From Nocardioides sp. REDSEA-S33_B3 (GTDB taxonomy: Bacteria; Actinomycetota; Actinomycetes; Propionibacteriales; Nocardioidaceae), in contig LUPK01000002.1 in NCBI GenBank assembly GCA_001627335.1, forward strand, positions 1 through 64,000: a DNA stretch of 64,000 nucleotides. The letters run 5' to 3'. The notes beneath the pieces are model-generated. The model was given only the letters and a program-made list of their open reading frames with translations, was not told the DNA's origin and made no database searches. How positions within the stretch are numbered: position 1 is the first letter of the stretch; each line of letters starts with the position of its first letter. Positions 37,365-46,440 of the stretch are shown in pieces. The position numbers and the translations under genes were made by a program.

Positions 37365-37940
37365 TCAGGCCTGCTGCTCGGACTGCTGCCGTCGCAGCGT
37401 GCGGCGGGCCGCCAGCAGCTGGGCCCGGGCCCGGTCGCGGTGCCGCTCGGCGGGCGGACGCTGCGCCTCGGCCTTCGCGCGCACCAGGTGCGAGGGGGCC
37501 ACCCGCAGCACGGCGTGCGGCCCCAGCCCCAGACGTGCCATGAACCGGTTGGCGTCCCGGGAGCCGGCTGCCGCGCCGGTCGCCACGTGCGCGATGCCGA
37601 GCTCCTCGGCGTACGCCGCCGCCGACTCGACCAGCAGCCGTCCGACGCCCAGGCGCCGGAACTCCGGCAGCACGTGCGGTGAGACCGCCTGCACCACGGG
37701 CTCGAGGTTGAGCGGGGTCAGCGTGGTGACCTTCAGCAGCACCGCCCCGGCGGGGGCACCGTCGACCTCGGCCACCAGGAGCCGCTGCTCGGCGGAGACC
37801 AGCGAGTCCTTGACGAGCAGCTCGACGTCCGCGACCTGCTCCTGGCGGTCGCCGCGACGCAGCGCGTCGGACCACAGCACCGCCAGGAAGAGCGAGTCCT
37901 CCACCCGGGCGGGACGCAGCACCACGGAGTGACGGCTCAC
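37365..37940 (-). CDS. GNAT N-acetyltransferase
   Basis: 191 residues. The acetyl-CoA pyrophosphate loop is RRLGVGRLLVESAAAYA, with the preceding strand QAVSPHVLPE, and a basic C-terminal tail of about 45 residues rich in Arg and Gln. Acceptor unknown. The GTG start at 37940 begins SRHSVVLRPARVED, a usual GNAT N-terminus; the longer frame upstream is antisense to the DUF554 gene. It is convergent with the thioesterase gene, 16 bp apart. Confidence 0.8.
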   Translation of the reverse strand: MSRHSVVLRPARVEDSLFLAVLWSDALRRGDRQEQVADVELLVKDSLVSAEQRLLVAEVDGAPAGAVLLKVTTLTPLNLEPVVQAVSPHVLPEFRRLGVGRLLVESAAAYAEELGIAHVATGAAAGSRDANRFMARLGLGPHAVLRVAPSHLVRAKAEAQRPPAERHRDRARAQLLAARRTLRRQQSEQQA

Positions 37941-38029
37941 GGTGCACCTGCCTGGGGTCGCGTCGGGGGATGGGCCAGAGAAGATTACGCTCGGCACGGC
38001 CGACGGCAACAGCGGCCCGGACCGGTCTT

Positions 38030-38035
38030 TACCTT
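38030..38035 (+). promoter_or_regulatory. Candidate -10 of DUF554 gene
   Basis: TACCTT about 40 nt before the proposed CTG start and about 30 nt before the Shine-Dalgarno GGAGG at 38064-38068. Confidence 0.35.
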
Positions 38036-38073
38036 GCGGGCCCACAGCCCCACCATCCCTCTCGGAGGCAGCC

Positions 38074-38820
38074 CTGTTCACCGGCACCGGCACCCTGGTC
38101 AACGTCGTGACCGTGCTCCTGGGCTGCAGCCTCGGGGTGCTGCTCGGCAACCGGTTGCCGGTGCGGACCCGCGACCTGGTCACCGACGGCCTCGGCCTGG
38201 TGACGCTGCTGATCGCGGCGACCTCGGCCATGGCGGTGCTCTCCCCCGCCCTCGCTGCCGAGGTGGGCGACGCGGCCCCGATGCTGATCGTGCTCGGCGC
38301 CGTCCTGGTCGGAGGCATCACGGGGTCGCTGCTGGGCCTGGAGACCGGTGTCGAGCGCCTGGGTGGCTGGCTGCAGGCGCGGTTGGTCGGCAGCAGCGGC
38401 TCGACGGACCGGGCACGGTTCGTCGAGGGCTTCGTCATCGCCTCGTTGGTCTTCTGCACCGGTCCGCTCACCATCCTGGGTGCGCTCAACGACGGGCTCG
38501 GCAACGGGGCCGACCAGCTGCTGCTGAAGTCGGCCCTCGACGGCTTCGCCGCGATCGCCTTCGCCGCGGCCTTCGGCTGGGGCGTCGCTGCGAGCGTCGT
38601 GACCGTCCTGACGGTCCAGGGCACCCTCACGGTGCTGGGGGTCGTCCTCGGCGACGTCCTCCCCGAGGCGCACCTCGCGGCCGTCACCGCCACCGGCGGC
38701 GTCCTCCTGGTCGGCGTGGCCATGCGCCTGCTGCGCCTGCGCGAGATCGCGGTGGCCGACCTGCTGCCCGCACTGGTCGTCGCACCGGCCCTCGTCTCGC
38801 TGGTCGCCGCGCTGCGCTGA
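38074..38820 (+). CDS. DUF554 membrane protein (YdfK-like), probable CTG start
   Basis: 248 residues, seven or so helices. TGTLVNVVTVLLGCSLGVLLGN at the N-terminus and FVEGFVIASLVFCTGPLTILGALNDGLG are typical DUF554 blocks (shown here split by position). No ATG, GTG or TTG in frame fits the family N-terminus. CTG at 38074 has GGAGG 5 nt upstream and is proposed as the start. The ATG at 37942 would add 44 residues with poor codon use that run through the promoter. Function unknown. Confidence 0.75.
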   Translation: MFTGTGTLVNVVTVLLGCSLGVLLGNRLPVRTRDLVTDGLGLVTLLIAATSAMAVLSPALAAEVGDAAPMLIVLGAVLVGGITGSLLGLETGVERLGGWLQARLVGSSGSTDRARFVEGFVIASLVFCTGPLTILGALNDGLGNGADQLLLKSALDGFAAIAFAAAFGWGVAASVVTVLTVQGTLTVLGVVLGDVLPEAHLAAVTATGGVLLVGVAMRLLRLREIAVADLLPALVVAPALVSLVAALR

Positions 38821-38845
38821 GGACCGGCGGCACCTGGCACACACA

Positions 38846-38865
38846 CCCCCTGAGGCATCAGGGGG
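38846..38865. terminator. Terminator after DUF554 gene
   Basis: 8-bp arms CCCCCTGA and TCAGGGGG with loop GGCA, 26 bp after the stop. Confidence 0.65.
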
Positions 38866-38944
38866 CTCCGCTGCCGAATTGTTACGTTTCGGGCACATCC
38901 GTGCCTCGGTCCGACAAGGACCCCCGCGGGGACCCTCACTTCAC

Positions 38945-38950
38945 TATGGT
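38945..38950 (+). promoter_or_regulatory. Candidate -10 of livK
   Basis: TATGGT about 56 nt before the ATG; no clear -35 element is seen. Confidence 0.3.
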
Positions 38951-39006
38951 GCCTCCAATGCCCGCCTTCCGGGCAGGGAGACAGAAGCGACAGATCCGGA
39001 GACCCC

Positions 39007-40278
39007 ATGAAGCGGATGACCCACACGATGCGCCTCGCCGCCGTCGCCTCGGCGACGATGCTGGTGCTGGCTGCGTGCGGTAGCGAGGACAGCAGCAGCG
39101 ACACCGACACCGACGCCGGGGACGACACCCCGACCACGTCGAACATCGACCTCAAGATCGGGACCGCGCTGCCCCAGACGGGCAACCTCGCGTTCCTCGG
39201 CCCCCCGGAGGAGGCGGGCGTCGGCTACGCCGCGTCGCTCATCGAGGAGGCCGACACCGGTCTGAACCTGGAGATCGTCTACGGCGACTCCGGCGACACC
39301 GACAACAAGGCCTACGAGTCCGAGATCCCGCGCCTGCTCGGCGAGGACGTCTCGGCCATCATCGGTGCGGCCTCGTCCGGCACCTCGCTGCAGTTCATCG
39401 ACCAGGTCGTGGACGCCGGCGTCATCCAGTTCTCGCCGGCCAACACCTCCGACGCCTTCACCACCTACGAGGACGACGGCCTCTACTGGCGCACCGCCCC
39501 CTCCGACGTGCTGCAGGGGGACGTGCTCGGCAACCTGATCGCCGCCGACGGCGCCGCGACGCTGGGCATGATCGTGCTCAACGACTCCTACGGCACCGGC
39601 CTGGCCAAGTACGTCACCGAGGCCTTCGAGGGCGCCGGCGGCGAGGTCGTGGCCATGGAGACCTACAACACCGGTGACACCTCCTTCGACTCGCAGGTGA
39701 GCGCGGTGCTGGCGGCCAACCCGGACGCCATCGCCCTGATCACCTTCGAGGAGGTCGCCACCATCCTGCCGAGCCTCTTCGGGGAGTTCCCGTCCGAGAA
39801 CCTCTACTTCGTGGACGGCAACCTGTCGAACTTCGGCAAGCAGTTCCCGAAGGGCTCGCTGACCGGCGCCAAGGGCACCCTGCCCGGTCTGTCGATCGAC
39901 TCGCTGAAGGCCTTCACCGACGACCTGAACGCCTACGCCAAGGAGTCGGGCCAGTTCCCGAAGGGCCTCGACGAGTTCAGCTACGCCGCTGAGTCCTTCG
40001 ACGCGGTCAACCTGATCGCGCTGGCCGCCCTGGCCGCTGGTTCCTCGGACCCCGCGGACATCGCCGGCAAGCTACAGGAGGTCTCCGGTGGCACCGGTGA
40101 GGGCGAGAAGTGCACCACCTTCGCCGACTGCGCCGAGATCATCCAGAACGGTGGCACGGCCGACTACGACGGCATCTCCGGTCCGATCACCTTCGACGAG
40201 GTGGGCGACCCGCAGGACGCCACGATCGGCATCTACCAGTACGGCGACGACAACACCTACGCCGCCTACACGGGCTGA
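39007..40278 (+). CDS. livK: Branched-chain amino acid ABC transporter, substrate-binding lipoprotein
   Basis: 423 residues. MKRMTHTMRLAAVASATMLVLAAC is a lipoprotein signal (Cys24), then an acidic Ser/Asp/Thr linker and a periplasmic-binding type 1 domain (IGTALPQTGNLAFLGPP, AIIGAASSGTSLQFIDQVVD, QFSPANTSDAFT). Typical ligands are Leu, Ile, Val or other amino acids. Unusually, it faces the livHMGF genes from the opposite strand. A strong terminator follows. Confidence 0.88.
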   Translation: MKRMTHTMRLAAVASATMLVLAACGSEDSSSDTDTDAGDDTPTTSNIDLKIGTALPQTGNLAFLGPPEEAGVGYAASLIEEADTGLNLEIVYGDSGDTDNKAYESEIPRLLGEDVSAIIGAASSGTSLQFIDQVVDAGVIQFSPANTSDAFTTYEDDGLYWRTAPSDVLQGDVLGNLIAADGAATLGMIVLNDSYGTGLAKYVTEAFEGAGGEVVAMETYNTGDTSFDSQVSAVLAANPDAIALITFEEVATILPSLFGEFPSENLYFVDGNLSNFGKQFPKGSLTGAKGTLPGLSIDSLKAFTDDLNAYAKESGQFPKGLDEFSYAAESFDAVNLIALAALAAGSSDPADIAGKLQEVSGGTGEGEKCTTFADCAEIIQNGGTADYDGISGPITFDEVGDPQDATIGIYQYGDDNTYAAYTG

Positions 40279-40301
40279 CCAGGGGTCGCTGACCTGACAG
40301 C

Positions 40302-40338
40302 ACAGGGCCCGGGTTCCTTCGAGGAACCCGGGCCCTGT
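40302..40338 (+). terminator. livK terminator
   Basis: Perfect 16-bp arms (40302-40317, 40323-40338) with loop TTCGA, followed by a short T-containing stretch. Confidence 0.9.
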
Positions 40339-40513
40339 TGCATGTCCGGACCCTGACGCCAGGGCCCCGGTCGTGCGCCTCCGCGCGCCGCACCCTCGAC
40401 CAGCGCCCGAGGGCACGACCGCAGCAGCACAGGAGCACGCTGGAGCACAGGACACCACCCTGGGAGCGACTCCAGGGCCCTGACCCGCACCGTCCCGGTC
40501 CTCCAGCACGCCA

Positions 40514-40570
40514 GAGGGCCCCACGCACAGCGGAGGGCCACGCACAGCAGAGGGCCACGCACAGCAGAGG
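40514..40570. repeat. 17-bp direct repeats
   Basis: GAGGGCCACGCACAGCA occurs at 40533-40549 and 40550-40566, with a variant at 40514-40532 and a partial copy from 40567. Confidence 0.85.
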
Positions 40571-40605
40571 GCCTCGGGAACCTGTGCGGTTCCCGAAGCC
40601 CTCTG
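40565..40605 (-). terminator. Terminator of the livHMGF operon
   Basis: CAGAGGGC/GCCCTCTG and CGGGAACC/GGTTCCCG arms separated by a 2x2 internal loop, with a 5-nt loop; 42 bp after the livF stop on the minus strand. Confidence 0.8.
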
Positions 40606-40646
40606 CGGCGTCGTACGACGAAGGACCGCCCGAGGGCGGCCGGGTG

Positions 40647-41386
<740 letters not shown>

Positions 41387-41390
<4 letters not shown>

Positions 41391-42370
41391 CGCTTCTTCT
41401 CCTCGCGCTCCAGCTCGTCGTTGGACTCCTCCTCGATCATGTGCCGCGAGGCGTCGGCGTCGGCGCCGTCGCCGGCCACGCGGCCAGTCACGACACCGAG
41501 GTCGACGTCCTGGTGGGCACCGAGGTAGGCGTCGATGACGGCGGGGTCGGACATGACCGTGCTCGGGTCGCCCTCGGCGACGATCTTGCCCTCGGCCATC
41601 ACGACGACCCAGTCGGCGATGTGGCGGACCATGTGCATGTCGTGCTCGACGAAGAGCACGGTCATCCCCTGCTCCTTCAGGTCGAGGATGTGGTCGAGCA
41701 GCGACTGCGTCAGGGCCGGGTTCACACCGGCCATCGGCTCGTCGAGCATGACCAGGGTGGGGTTCGACATCAGCGCACGGGCCATCTCGAGGAGCTTGCG
41801 CTGACCACCGGAGAGGCTCGCGGCGTAGTCGTCGACCTTGGCATCGAGCTTGAACCGCACCAGCAGCTCACGCGCGCGCTCCTCGATCTCCTTGTCCTGG
41901 CTGCGCCAGGCCGCGGGGAAGAGGCTGGTGAAGAACCGCTCACCACGCTGCTCGGTGGCCCCGAGCTTCATGTTCTCCAGGACGGTGAGCAGGCCCAGCG
42001 CCTTGGTGAGCTGGAAGGTGCGCACCAGGCCACGGCGGGCGACCTTGAAGGCCGGCACGCCCGCCAGGGAGCGGTCGTTGAACGACCACTTGCCCTCGTC
42101 GGGGGTGTCGAAGCCGGTCAGCAGGTTGAAGAAGGTCGTCTTGCCGGCACCGTTGGGACCGATGAGCGCGGTGATCGCGCCCCGAGGGATCTCCACGTGG
42201 TCCACGTCGACGGCGTGCACGCCGCCGAAGGAGCGGCGCACGTTGTCGGCGACGATGATCGGGTCGACCTTCTTGCAGCCAGGGGTGGCCTCACCGACGT
42301 GGAGGCCGGTCGTCTTCTCCCGCGGGACCAGCGTCGGCGGTCCGGACTGGGACGAGGCGTCACTTGACAA
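41387..42370 (-). CDS. livG: Branched-chain amino acid ABC transporter ATPase LivG
   Basis: 327 residues. Walker A GPNGAGKTT, signature LSGGQRK, Walker B LVMLDEPMAGVNP and the LivG-type insertion around LVRTFQLTKALGLLTVLENM. About 35 extra N-terminal residues and a 45-residue charged C-terminal tail make it longer than usual (about 255). Its start overlaps the livM stop by 11 bp. Confidence 0.93.
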
Positions 42371-43340
42371 AGGTCATCTCCTTCTTGTTGCCCAGGATGC
42401 CCTGGGGCATGAAGATCACCAGCAGCATCAGGCCCACGCCGACGAGGATGAACCTCACCATTCCTGCCTGGTTGGCGGTCATGAAGGGCAGCACGCCGGC
42501 GTCGACGAGGGCCGGCATCAGGTTGCTGAGGAAGAACTGCAGCACCCAGAAGATCACTGCGCCGAGCACCGGACCGAACACCGTCGCCGCACCGCCGAGC
42601 AGCACGATCGTGTAGACGAAGAAGGTCAGCGAGGTCACGTAGACGCCGGGGCTGGCGTTGGAGCCCAGGGTGTAGACGATGCCGCCGGCGGCGATGATCA
42701 CGCCACCGATGATCAGGGCCTGCATCTTGTAGGCGAAGACGTTCTTGCCCAGGGCGCGCACCGCGTCCTCGTCCTCGCGGATGCCGCGCAGGACACGGCC
42801 CCACGGGCTGCGCATCATGGCCCAGACCAGCAGGACGGCGAGCGCCAGCAGGACGATGCCGATGACGATCGGCCACAGCTCGTTCTGGTTGAACTGCCAC
42901 GGGCCGAAGCCGTACTCCCCGTCGGGGATCGGGTTCGCGGCCTGGAAGTCACCGGAGTAGCCGTACAGGCCGTCGGCGGAGCCGGTGACCTCCTCGAAGG
43001 CCACGGTGAGCAGCAGCAGGCGCAGCACCTCGGCCGCGGCGATCGTGACGATCGCGAGGTAGTCACCGCGCAGTCGCAGCGTCGGGACGCCGAGGATCAT
43101 CGCGAAGACGACCGCGGCGAGCAGCGCGACGATCGCGGCCAGCCACCACGGGAAGCCGAAGGTGAGGATGGAGATCGCGTAGCCGTAGGCACCGACGGCC
43201 ATGAAGCCGGCGACACCCATGTTGAGCAGGCCGGCCTGTCCGAAGTGGACACCCAGACCGAGTGCTGCGAGGGCGTAGGCGATCGTCGTCGTCGAGATGA
43301 TCGACGAAGCCGATTGGTTGAAGATCTGACCCCAGTCCAT
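42360..43340 (-). CDS. livM: Branched-chain amino acid ABC transporter permease LivM
   Basis: 326 residues, eight to ten helices. GLLNMGVAGFMAVGAYGYA and LRLRGDYLAIVTIAAAEVLRL are LivM signatures, and GREIREDEDA-like sequence (LRGIREDEDAVRALGKN) is the ATPase coupling loop. It forms the channel with LivH. The livH stop is 9 bp upstream. Confidence 0.92.
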   Translation of the reverse strand: MDWGQIFNQSASSIISTTTIAYALAALGLGVHFGQAGLLNMGVAGFMAVGAYGYAISILTFGFPWWLAAIVALLAAVVFAMILGVPTLRLRGDYLAIVTIAAAEVLRLLLLTVAFEEVTGSADGLYGYSGDFQAANPIPDGEYGFGPWQFNQNELWPIVIGIVLLALAVLLVWAMMRSPWGRVLRGIREDEDAVRALGKNVFAYKMQALIIGGVIIAAGGIVYTLGSNASPGVYVTSLTFFVYTIVLLGGAATVFGPVLGAVIFWVLQFFLSNLMPALVDAGVLPFMTANQAGMVRFILVGVGLMLLVIFMPQGILGNKKEMTFVK

Positions 43341-43349
43341 GGCGGGCTC

Positions 43350-44663
43350 CTATCCGATTCTCTCGCGCCGACCGAGGATGCCCTGGGGCCGGACCAGCAG
43401 GATGATGATGAGGATGGCCAGGGCGGATGCGAACCGCAGGTCGGCCGGGATGAACAGGCTCGAGGTCTCGACGATGATGCCGATGATCAGCGCACCGATC
43501 AGGGCGCCGAAGGCGGTGCCGAGACCACCGAGCGTCACGGCCGCGAACATCAGCAGCAGCACCTGGGTGCCCATGTCCCACTTGATGCCGGGCCGGTAGT
43601 AGGCGTAGAGGACGCCGGCGAGACCGGCGAGCGCCGAGGCGAGGATCCACACGACCCGGACGACGAAGTCGACGTCGATGCCCGAGGCAGAGGCGAGCCC
43701 CGGGTTGTCGGAGATCGCACGGGTGGCCTTGCCGAGCCGGGAGTAGGTCAGCCACAGGGCGAAGGCGACGATCACGATGATCGCGATGACCATGGAGACG
43801 ATGTCGACCTTGGTCATCCGGATCGGGCCGATGATGTCGATCTTCTGCGGGGTCGAGCCCGGGAGCTGCTCGGTGCCGCCGCCGATGAAGTACTGGAAGA
43901 TGTAGCGGATCGCCAGCGAGAGGCCGATGCTCACGATCATCAGCTGCACGACGCCGACCGAGCGGTGGCGCAGCGGACGCCAGATCACCGCGTCCATCGC
44001 CAGCCCGAGCAGGCCGCTGAGCAGCACCGCCAGTGGCAGCGCGATCCACAGCGAGGCACCGATGAAGGCCGTGCCGCCGAGCCACAGGGCGATCACGGCT
44101 CCGAAGGTGACCATCTCGCCGTGGGCGAAGTTGGAGATGCCGGTGGTGCCGAAGACCAGCGAGAGGCCGACCGAGGCGAGCCCCAGCATGAGGCCGAAGT
44201 TGATGCCCTGGACCAGGCGCTGGACGAGCTGCGTGGCGAAGGCGCTGGACTCGCGATCACCCTCGCCGATGAAGAAGTTGACCGCCTTCGGTGCGAACGG
44301 CACGTTCGGCGTGACCTCCTTGGTCTCCGGCGTGTCGTCCTCGGGGTCGTCCAGCGTGATGCCCTCGGGGAGCGTGTCGACGTCGAGGACGACGGTGTAC
44401 TCCGCCGACTCCGGGACGCTGACCTGCCACTGGCCGCGGGGACCGGTCTCCACCGTCTGCGGCCCACCGGGACCGTCGACGGTGATGGAGACACCCTCGA
44501 TGGCCTCGCCCTCGTTCTGGACGTTGCCGGCGATCTTGAACGGGTCGCCCTCCGCCGCGACGGCGGGTCCGCCGCCGAGCAGCGTGGCCAAGCCCAGTGC
44601 GAGCAGCAGCATGGTCGCGATGCGCCAGACGGCGGACACTCCCGACCTGGTCGTGGGTCTCAT
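43350..44663 (-). CDS. livH: Branched-chain amino acid ABC transporter permease LivH with extracytoplasmic domain
   Basis: 437 residues instead of the usual 290-300. Residues 1-37 are a signal peptide ending AVAAEG; residues about 40-110 look like a carboxypeptidase-regulatory/CNA-B-type beta domain (IAGNVQNEGEAIEGVSITVDG, GQWQVSVP); residues from about 145 are a standard LivH permease (GLMLGLASVGLSLVFGTTG, NFAHGEMVTFGA). The added domain would face outside, where the binding lipoprotein docks. ATG 44663 is used; an upstream extension has no signal. A -10 TAGCGT (44721-44716) may drive the operon. Confidence 0.88.
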   Translation of the reverse strand: MRPTTRSGVSAVWRIATMLLLALGLATLLGGGPAVAAEGDPFKIAGNVQNEGEAIEGVSITVDGPGGPQTVETGPRGQWQVSVPESAEYTVVLDVDTLPEGITLDDPEDDTPETKEVTPNVPFAPKAVNFFIGEGDRESSAFATQLVQRLVQGINFGLMLGLASVGLSLVFGTTGISNFAHGEMVTFGAVIALWLGGTAFIGASLWIALPLAVLLSGLLGLAMDAVIWRPLRHRSVGVVQLMIVSIGLSLAIRYIFQYFIGGGTEQLPGSTPQKIDIIGPIRMTKVDIVSMVIAIIVIVAFALWLTYSRLGKATRAISDNPGLASASGIDVDFVVRVVWILASALAGLAGVLYAYYRPGIKWDMGTQVLLLMFAAVTLGGLGTAFGALIGALIIGIIVETSSLFIPADLRFASALAILIIILLVRPQGILGRRERIG

Positions 44664-44715
44664 TGGGCTCTTGGTCCTCCATGCCTCTCGACGTCTGTGT
44701 CGCACTGCGTCAGGG

Positions 44716-44721
44716 ACGCTA
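44716..44721 (-). promoter_or_regulatory. Candidate -10 of livHMGF operon
   Basis: Minus-strand TAGCGT about 53 nt before the livH ATG; GGAGGA lies upstream of the start codon. Confidence 0.4.
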
Positions 44722-44859
44722 GTGGTGGCACGTGTCCCCGAGGTTTCGGCCACCGCCAGCGAACGCTACACGCAGCGAGCCGCTCCCGCGGGCGTCCGGA
44801 GGAAGGCGCCGCGATCGGGTCGTGCTCGTGCCCGGATCGTTACGTGAGGCTCTGCCGAG

Positions 44860-44877
44860 AGGGGTTCTGAAACCCCT
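44860..44877 (-). terminator. Terminator at the pdtaR stop
   Basis: AGGGGTT/AACCCCT arms with loop CTGA, overlapping the pdtaR stop codon. Confidence 0.55.
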
Positions 44878-45487
44878 ACTCGGCCGGGCCGGCGATGCCG
44901 GGACCGTGCGAGATGACGCCCTCGGCGACCTGCTTCATCGACAGACGCAGGTCCATCGCGGTCTTCTGGATCCACCGGAACGCCTCGGGCTCGGTGAGGC
45001 TCAGCTGCTCCTGCAGCACGCCCTTGGCGCGGTCGACGACCTTGCGGGTCTCGAGGCGCTCCTTGAGGTCGGCCACCTCTGACTCGACGGCCGCGAGCTC
45101 GGCGAACCTGCTCACCGCCATCTCGATCGCCGGCACCAGGTCGGACTTGGAGAACGGCTTGACCAGGTAGGCCATCGCCCCGGCGTCGCGGGCCCGCTCG
45201 ACCAGCTCGCGCTGGGAGAAGGCGGTGAGCACGATGACCGGCGCGATCCGCTGCCCCGCGATCGACTCCGCCGCCGAGATCCCGTCGAGGACCGGCATCT
45301 TGACGTCGAGGATGACCAAGTCGGGGCGCAGCTCCTCGGCCAGCTCGATGGCCCGGGCACCGTCGCCGGCCTGGCCGACGACGTCGTAGCCCTCCTCCCC
45401 CAGCATCTCGGCGAGGTCCATGCGGATCAGCACCTCGTCCTCGGCGATGACGACGGTGCGGGGTGCCGGTGCAGCAGGCTGGGTCAC
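44876..45487 (-). CDS. pdtaR: ANTAR-domain response regulator (PdtaR-like)
   Basis: 203 residues. The receiver domain has the phospho-acceptor Asp61 (LVILDVKMP), acidic pair EDE near residue 16, Thr (VLTAFS) and Lys in YLVKPFS. A coiled coil leads to a C-terminal ANTAR RNA-binding domain (RKVVDRAKGVLQEQL...). PdtaR proteins, activated by the PdtaS kinase, bind RNA hairpins and act as antiterminators or translation regulators. GTG 45487 has TACCCT (45500-45495) 7 nt upstream. The kinase is not in this window. Confidence 0.9.
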   Translation of the reverse strand: MTQPAAPAPRTVVIAEDEVLIRMDLAEMLGEEGYDVVGQAGDGARAIELAEELRPDLVILDVKMPVLDGISAAESIAGQRIAPVIVLTAFSQRELVERARDAGAMAYLVKPFSKSDLVPAIEMAVSRFAELAAVESEVADLKERLETRKVVDRAKGVLQEQLSLTEPEAFRWIQKTAMDLRLSMKQVAEGVISHGPGIAGPAE

Positions 45488-45494
45488 GCCCGAC

Positions 45495-45500
45495 AGGGTA
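45495..45500 (-). promoter_or_regulatory. -10 hexamer of leaderless pdtaR promoter
   Basis: TACCCT ends 7 nt before the GTG at 45487. Confidence 0.55.
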
Positions 45501-45551
45501 GGGCACTGGCGGCCCGGCGCAGCAGACTCGGGTAGCCTTCGCAGGCGTCAG

Positions 45552-45625
45552 GCCCCGATATTCCAATTGGCAGAGAAGGCGGATTCAAAACCCGCACAGT
45601 GTGGGTTCGAGTCCCACTCGGGGCA
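45552..45625 (+). tRNA. tRNA-Leu (CAA), atypical
   Basis: Acceptor arms GCCCCGA/TCGGGGC (45552-45558, 45618-45624), U8-A9, a D-loop with GG, anticodon loop TTCAAAA with CAA at 45586-45588, and a T-arm GTGGG-TTCGAGT-CCCAC. The variable region is only five nt (ACAGT), whereas bacterial tRNA-Leu normally has a long arm. The anticodon stem closes with A-C at positions 31-39, and the D-stem is weak. CCA is not fully encoded (CCG follows). It may be a non-canonical or specialised tRNA. Confidence 0.72.
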
Positions 45626-45658
45626 CCGAGTGTCGGCGGTCGCCGAGATGCTGTGGTG

Positions 45659-46402
45659 ATGCATCCCGCGGCGACCAGGCTCGAAGCGGTCGCACTCGTG
45701 CGATCAGGACACACCGTGTCCTCCGTTGCCCGTCAACTGGCCCTGCCGGCCAGCACGGTTCGGGACTGGGTCACCGGGAGGACCACCGGTCCACTCGATG
45801 AGTGCCCGCGCTGCACCGGGGCTTCCGTCCCGGAGGGTCCCTACGCTGCCCTGCTGGGCTACTACCTGGGCGACGGGTGCATCAGTCATGCCCCGCGCTA
45901 CGACGTCCTGCGCATCTCCTGCGACGCCAGGCTTCCCGGCATCGTCGCTGGCGTCAGCCAGGTGCTGCGCGAGGTGCGCCCCACGGGCAAGGTGTTCCAC
46001 GTCTCCGGACCAGGAACGATCGTCGTCCAGGGGCACTGGAAGCACTGGACCTGCCTGTTCCCCCAGCACGGCCCCGGTCGCAAGCACGAGCGGGTCATCG
46101 CTCTCGAGCCGTGGCAGCAGGAGATCGTCGAGCGGCACCCGGGCCCCTTCCTCCGCGGGCTCTTCCACTCCGACGGGTGCCGCGCGCACAACTGGACGAC
46201 CCGTCGGGTCGGTGGCGAGCCGAAGCGCTACGAATACCCGCGCTGGCAGTTCTCCAACCGGTCCGAGGACATCCTCGGCCTGTGCACGTGGGCGCTGGAC
46301 CTGGTCGACGTCCCGTGGCGCCGCAGCGGTCGATGGTGCGTGAGCGTGTCCCGCCGCGCGGGGGTCGCACGCCTGGACGAGCTGGTGGGCCCCAAGCGCT
46401 GA
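45659..46402 (+). CDS. HTH plus LAGLIDADG-type protein beside a tRNA
   Basis: 247 residues. Residues about 5-38 form a helix-turn-helix (TRLEAVALVRSGHTVSSVAR), followed by a small Cys pair (CPRC). Two LAGLIDADG-like helices are visible: LLGYYLGDGCI (about 64-74) and FLRGLFHSDGC (about 168-178), each with the acidic residue of homing endonucleases. WKHWTCLFPQHGPGRKHER lies between them. It looks like a free-standing two-motif LAGLIDADG nuclease or a regulator derived from one. No Shine-Dalgarno is evident; ATG 45659 lies 34 nt after the tRNA, so co-transcription is likely. GTG 45656 is an alternative. Confidence 0.75.
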   Translation: MHPAATRLEAVALVRSGHTVSSVARQLALPASTVRDWVTGRTTGPLDECPRCTGASVPEGPYAALLGYYLGDGCISHAPRYDVLRISCDARLPGIVAGVSQVLREVRPTGKVFHVSGPGTIVVQGHWKHWTCLFPQHGPGRKHERVIALEPWQQEIVERHPGPFLRGLFHSDGCRAHNWTTRRVGGEPKRYEYPRWQFSNRSEDILGLCTWALDLVDVPWRRSGRWCVSVSRRAGVARLDELVGPKR

Positions 46403-46408
46403 TCCCCG

Positions 46409-46440
46409 CTCAGGGGCGCCGGTTGTCCGGCGTCCCTGAG
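46409..46440 (+). terminator. Terminator after the LAGLIDADG gene
   Basis: 14-nt arms (46409-46422, 46427-46440) with loop TTGT and one G-T pair. Its 3' arm can also pair with 46543-46555. Confidence 0.65.

Larger units (their letters stand above)
40339..40646. other. Intergenic region (308 bp) between livK and livF
   Basis: No gene is supported. It holds the 17-bp repeat cluster at 40514-40570, a large hairpin at 40565-40605 and a 12-bp palindrome CGTCGTACGACG at 40609-40620. The remaining sequence is GC-rich without recognisable features. Confidence 0.6.

Noticed and set aside
41838..44870. 1010-residue plus-strand frame across livG, livM and livH
   Set aside because: Antisense shadow of three recognisable ABC transporter genes.
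45599..45658. Longer LAGLIDADG protein starting inside the tRNA
   Set aside because: The extra N-terminus is simply the translated T-arm and acceptor stem of the tRNA.
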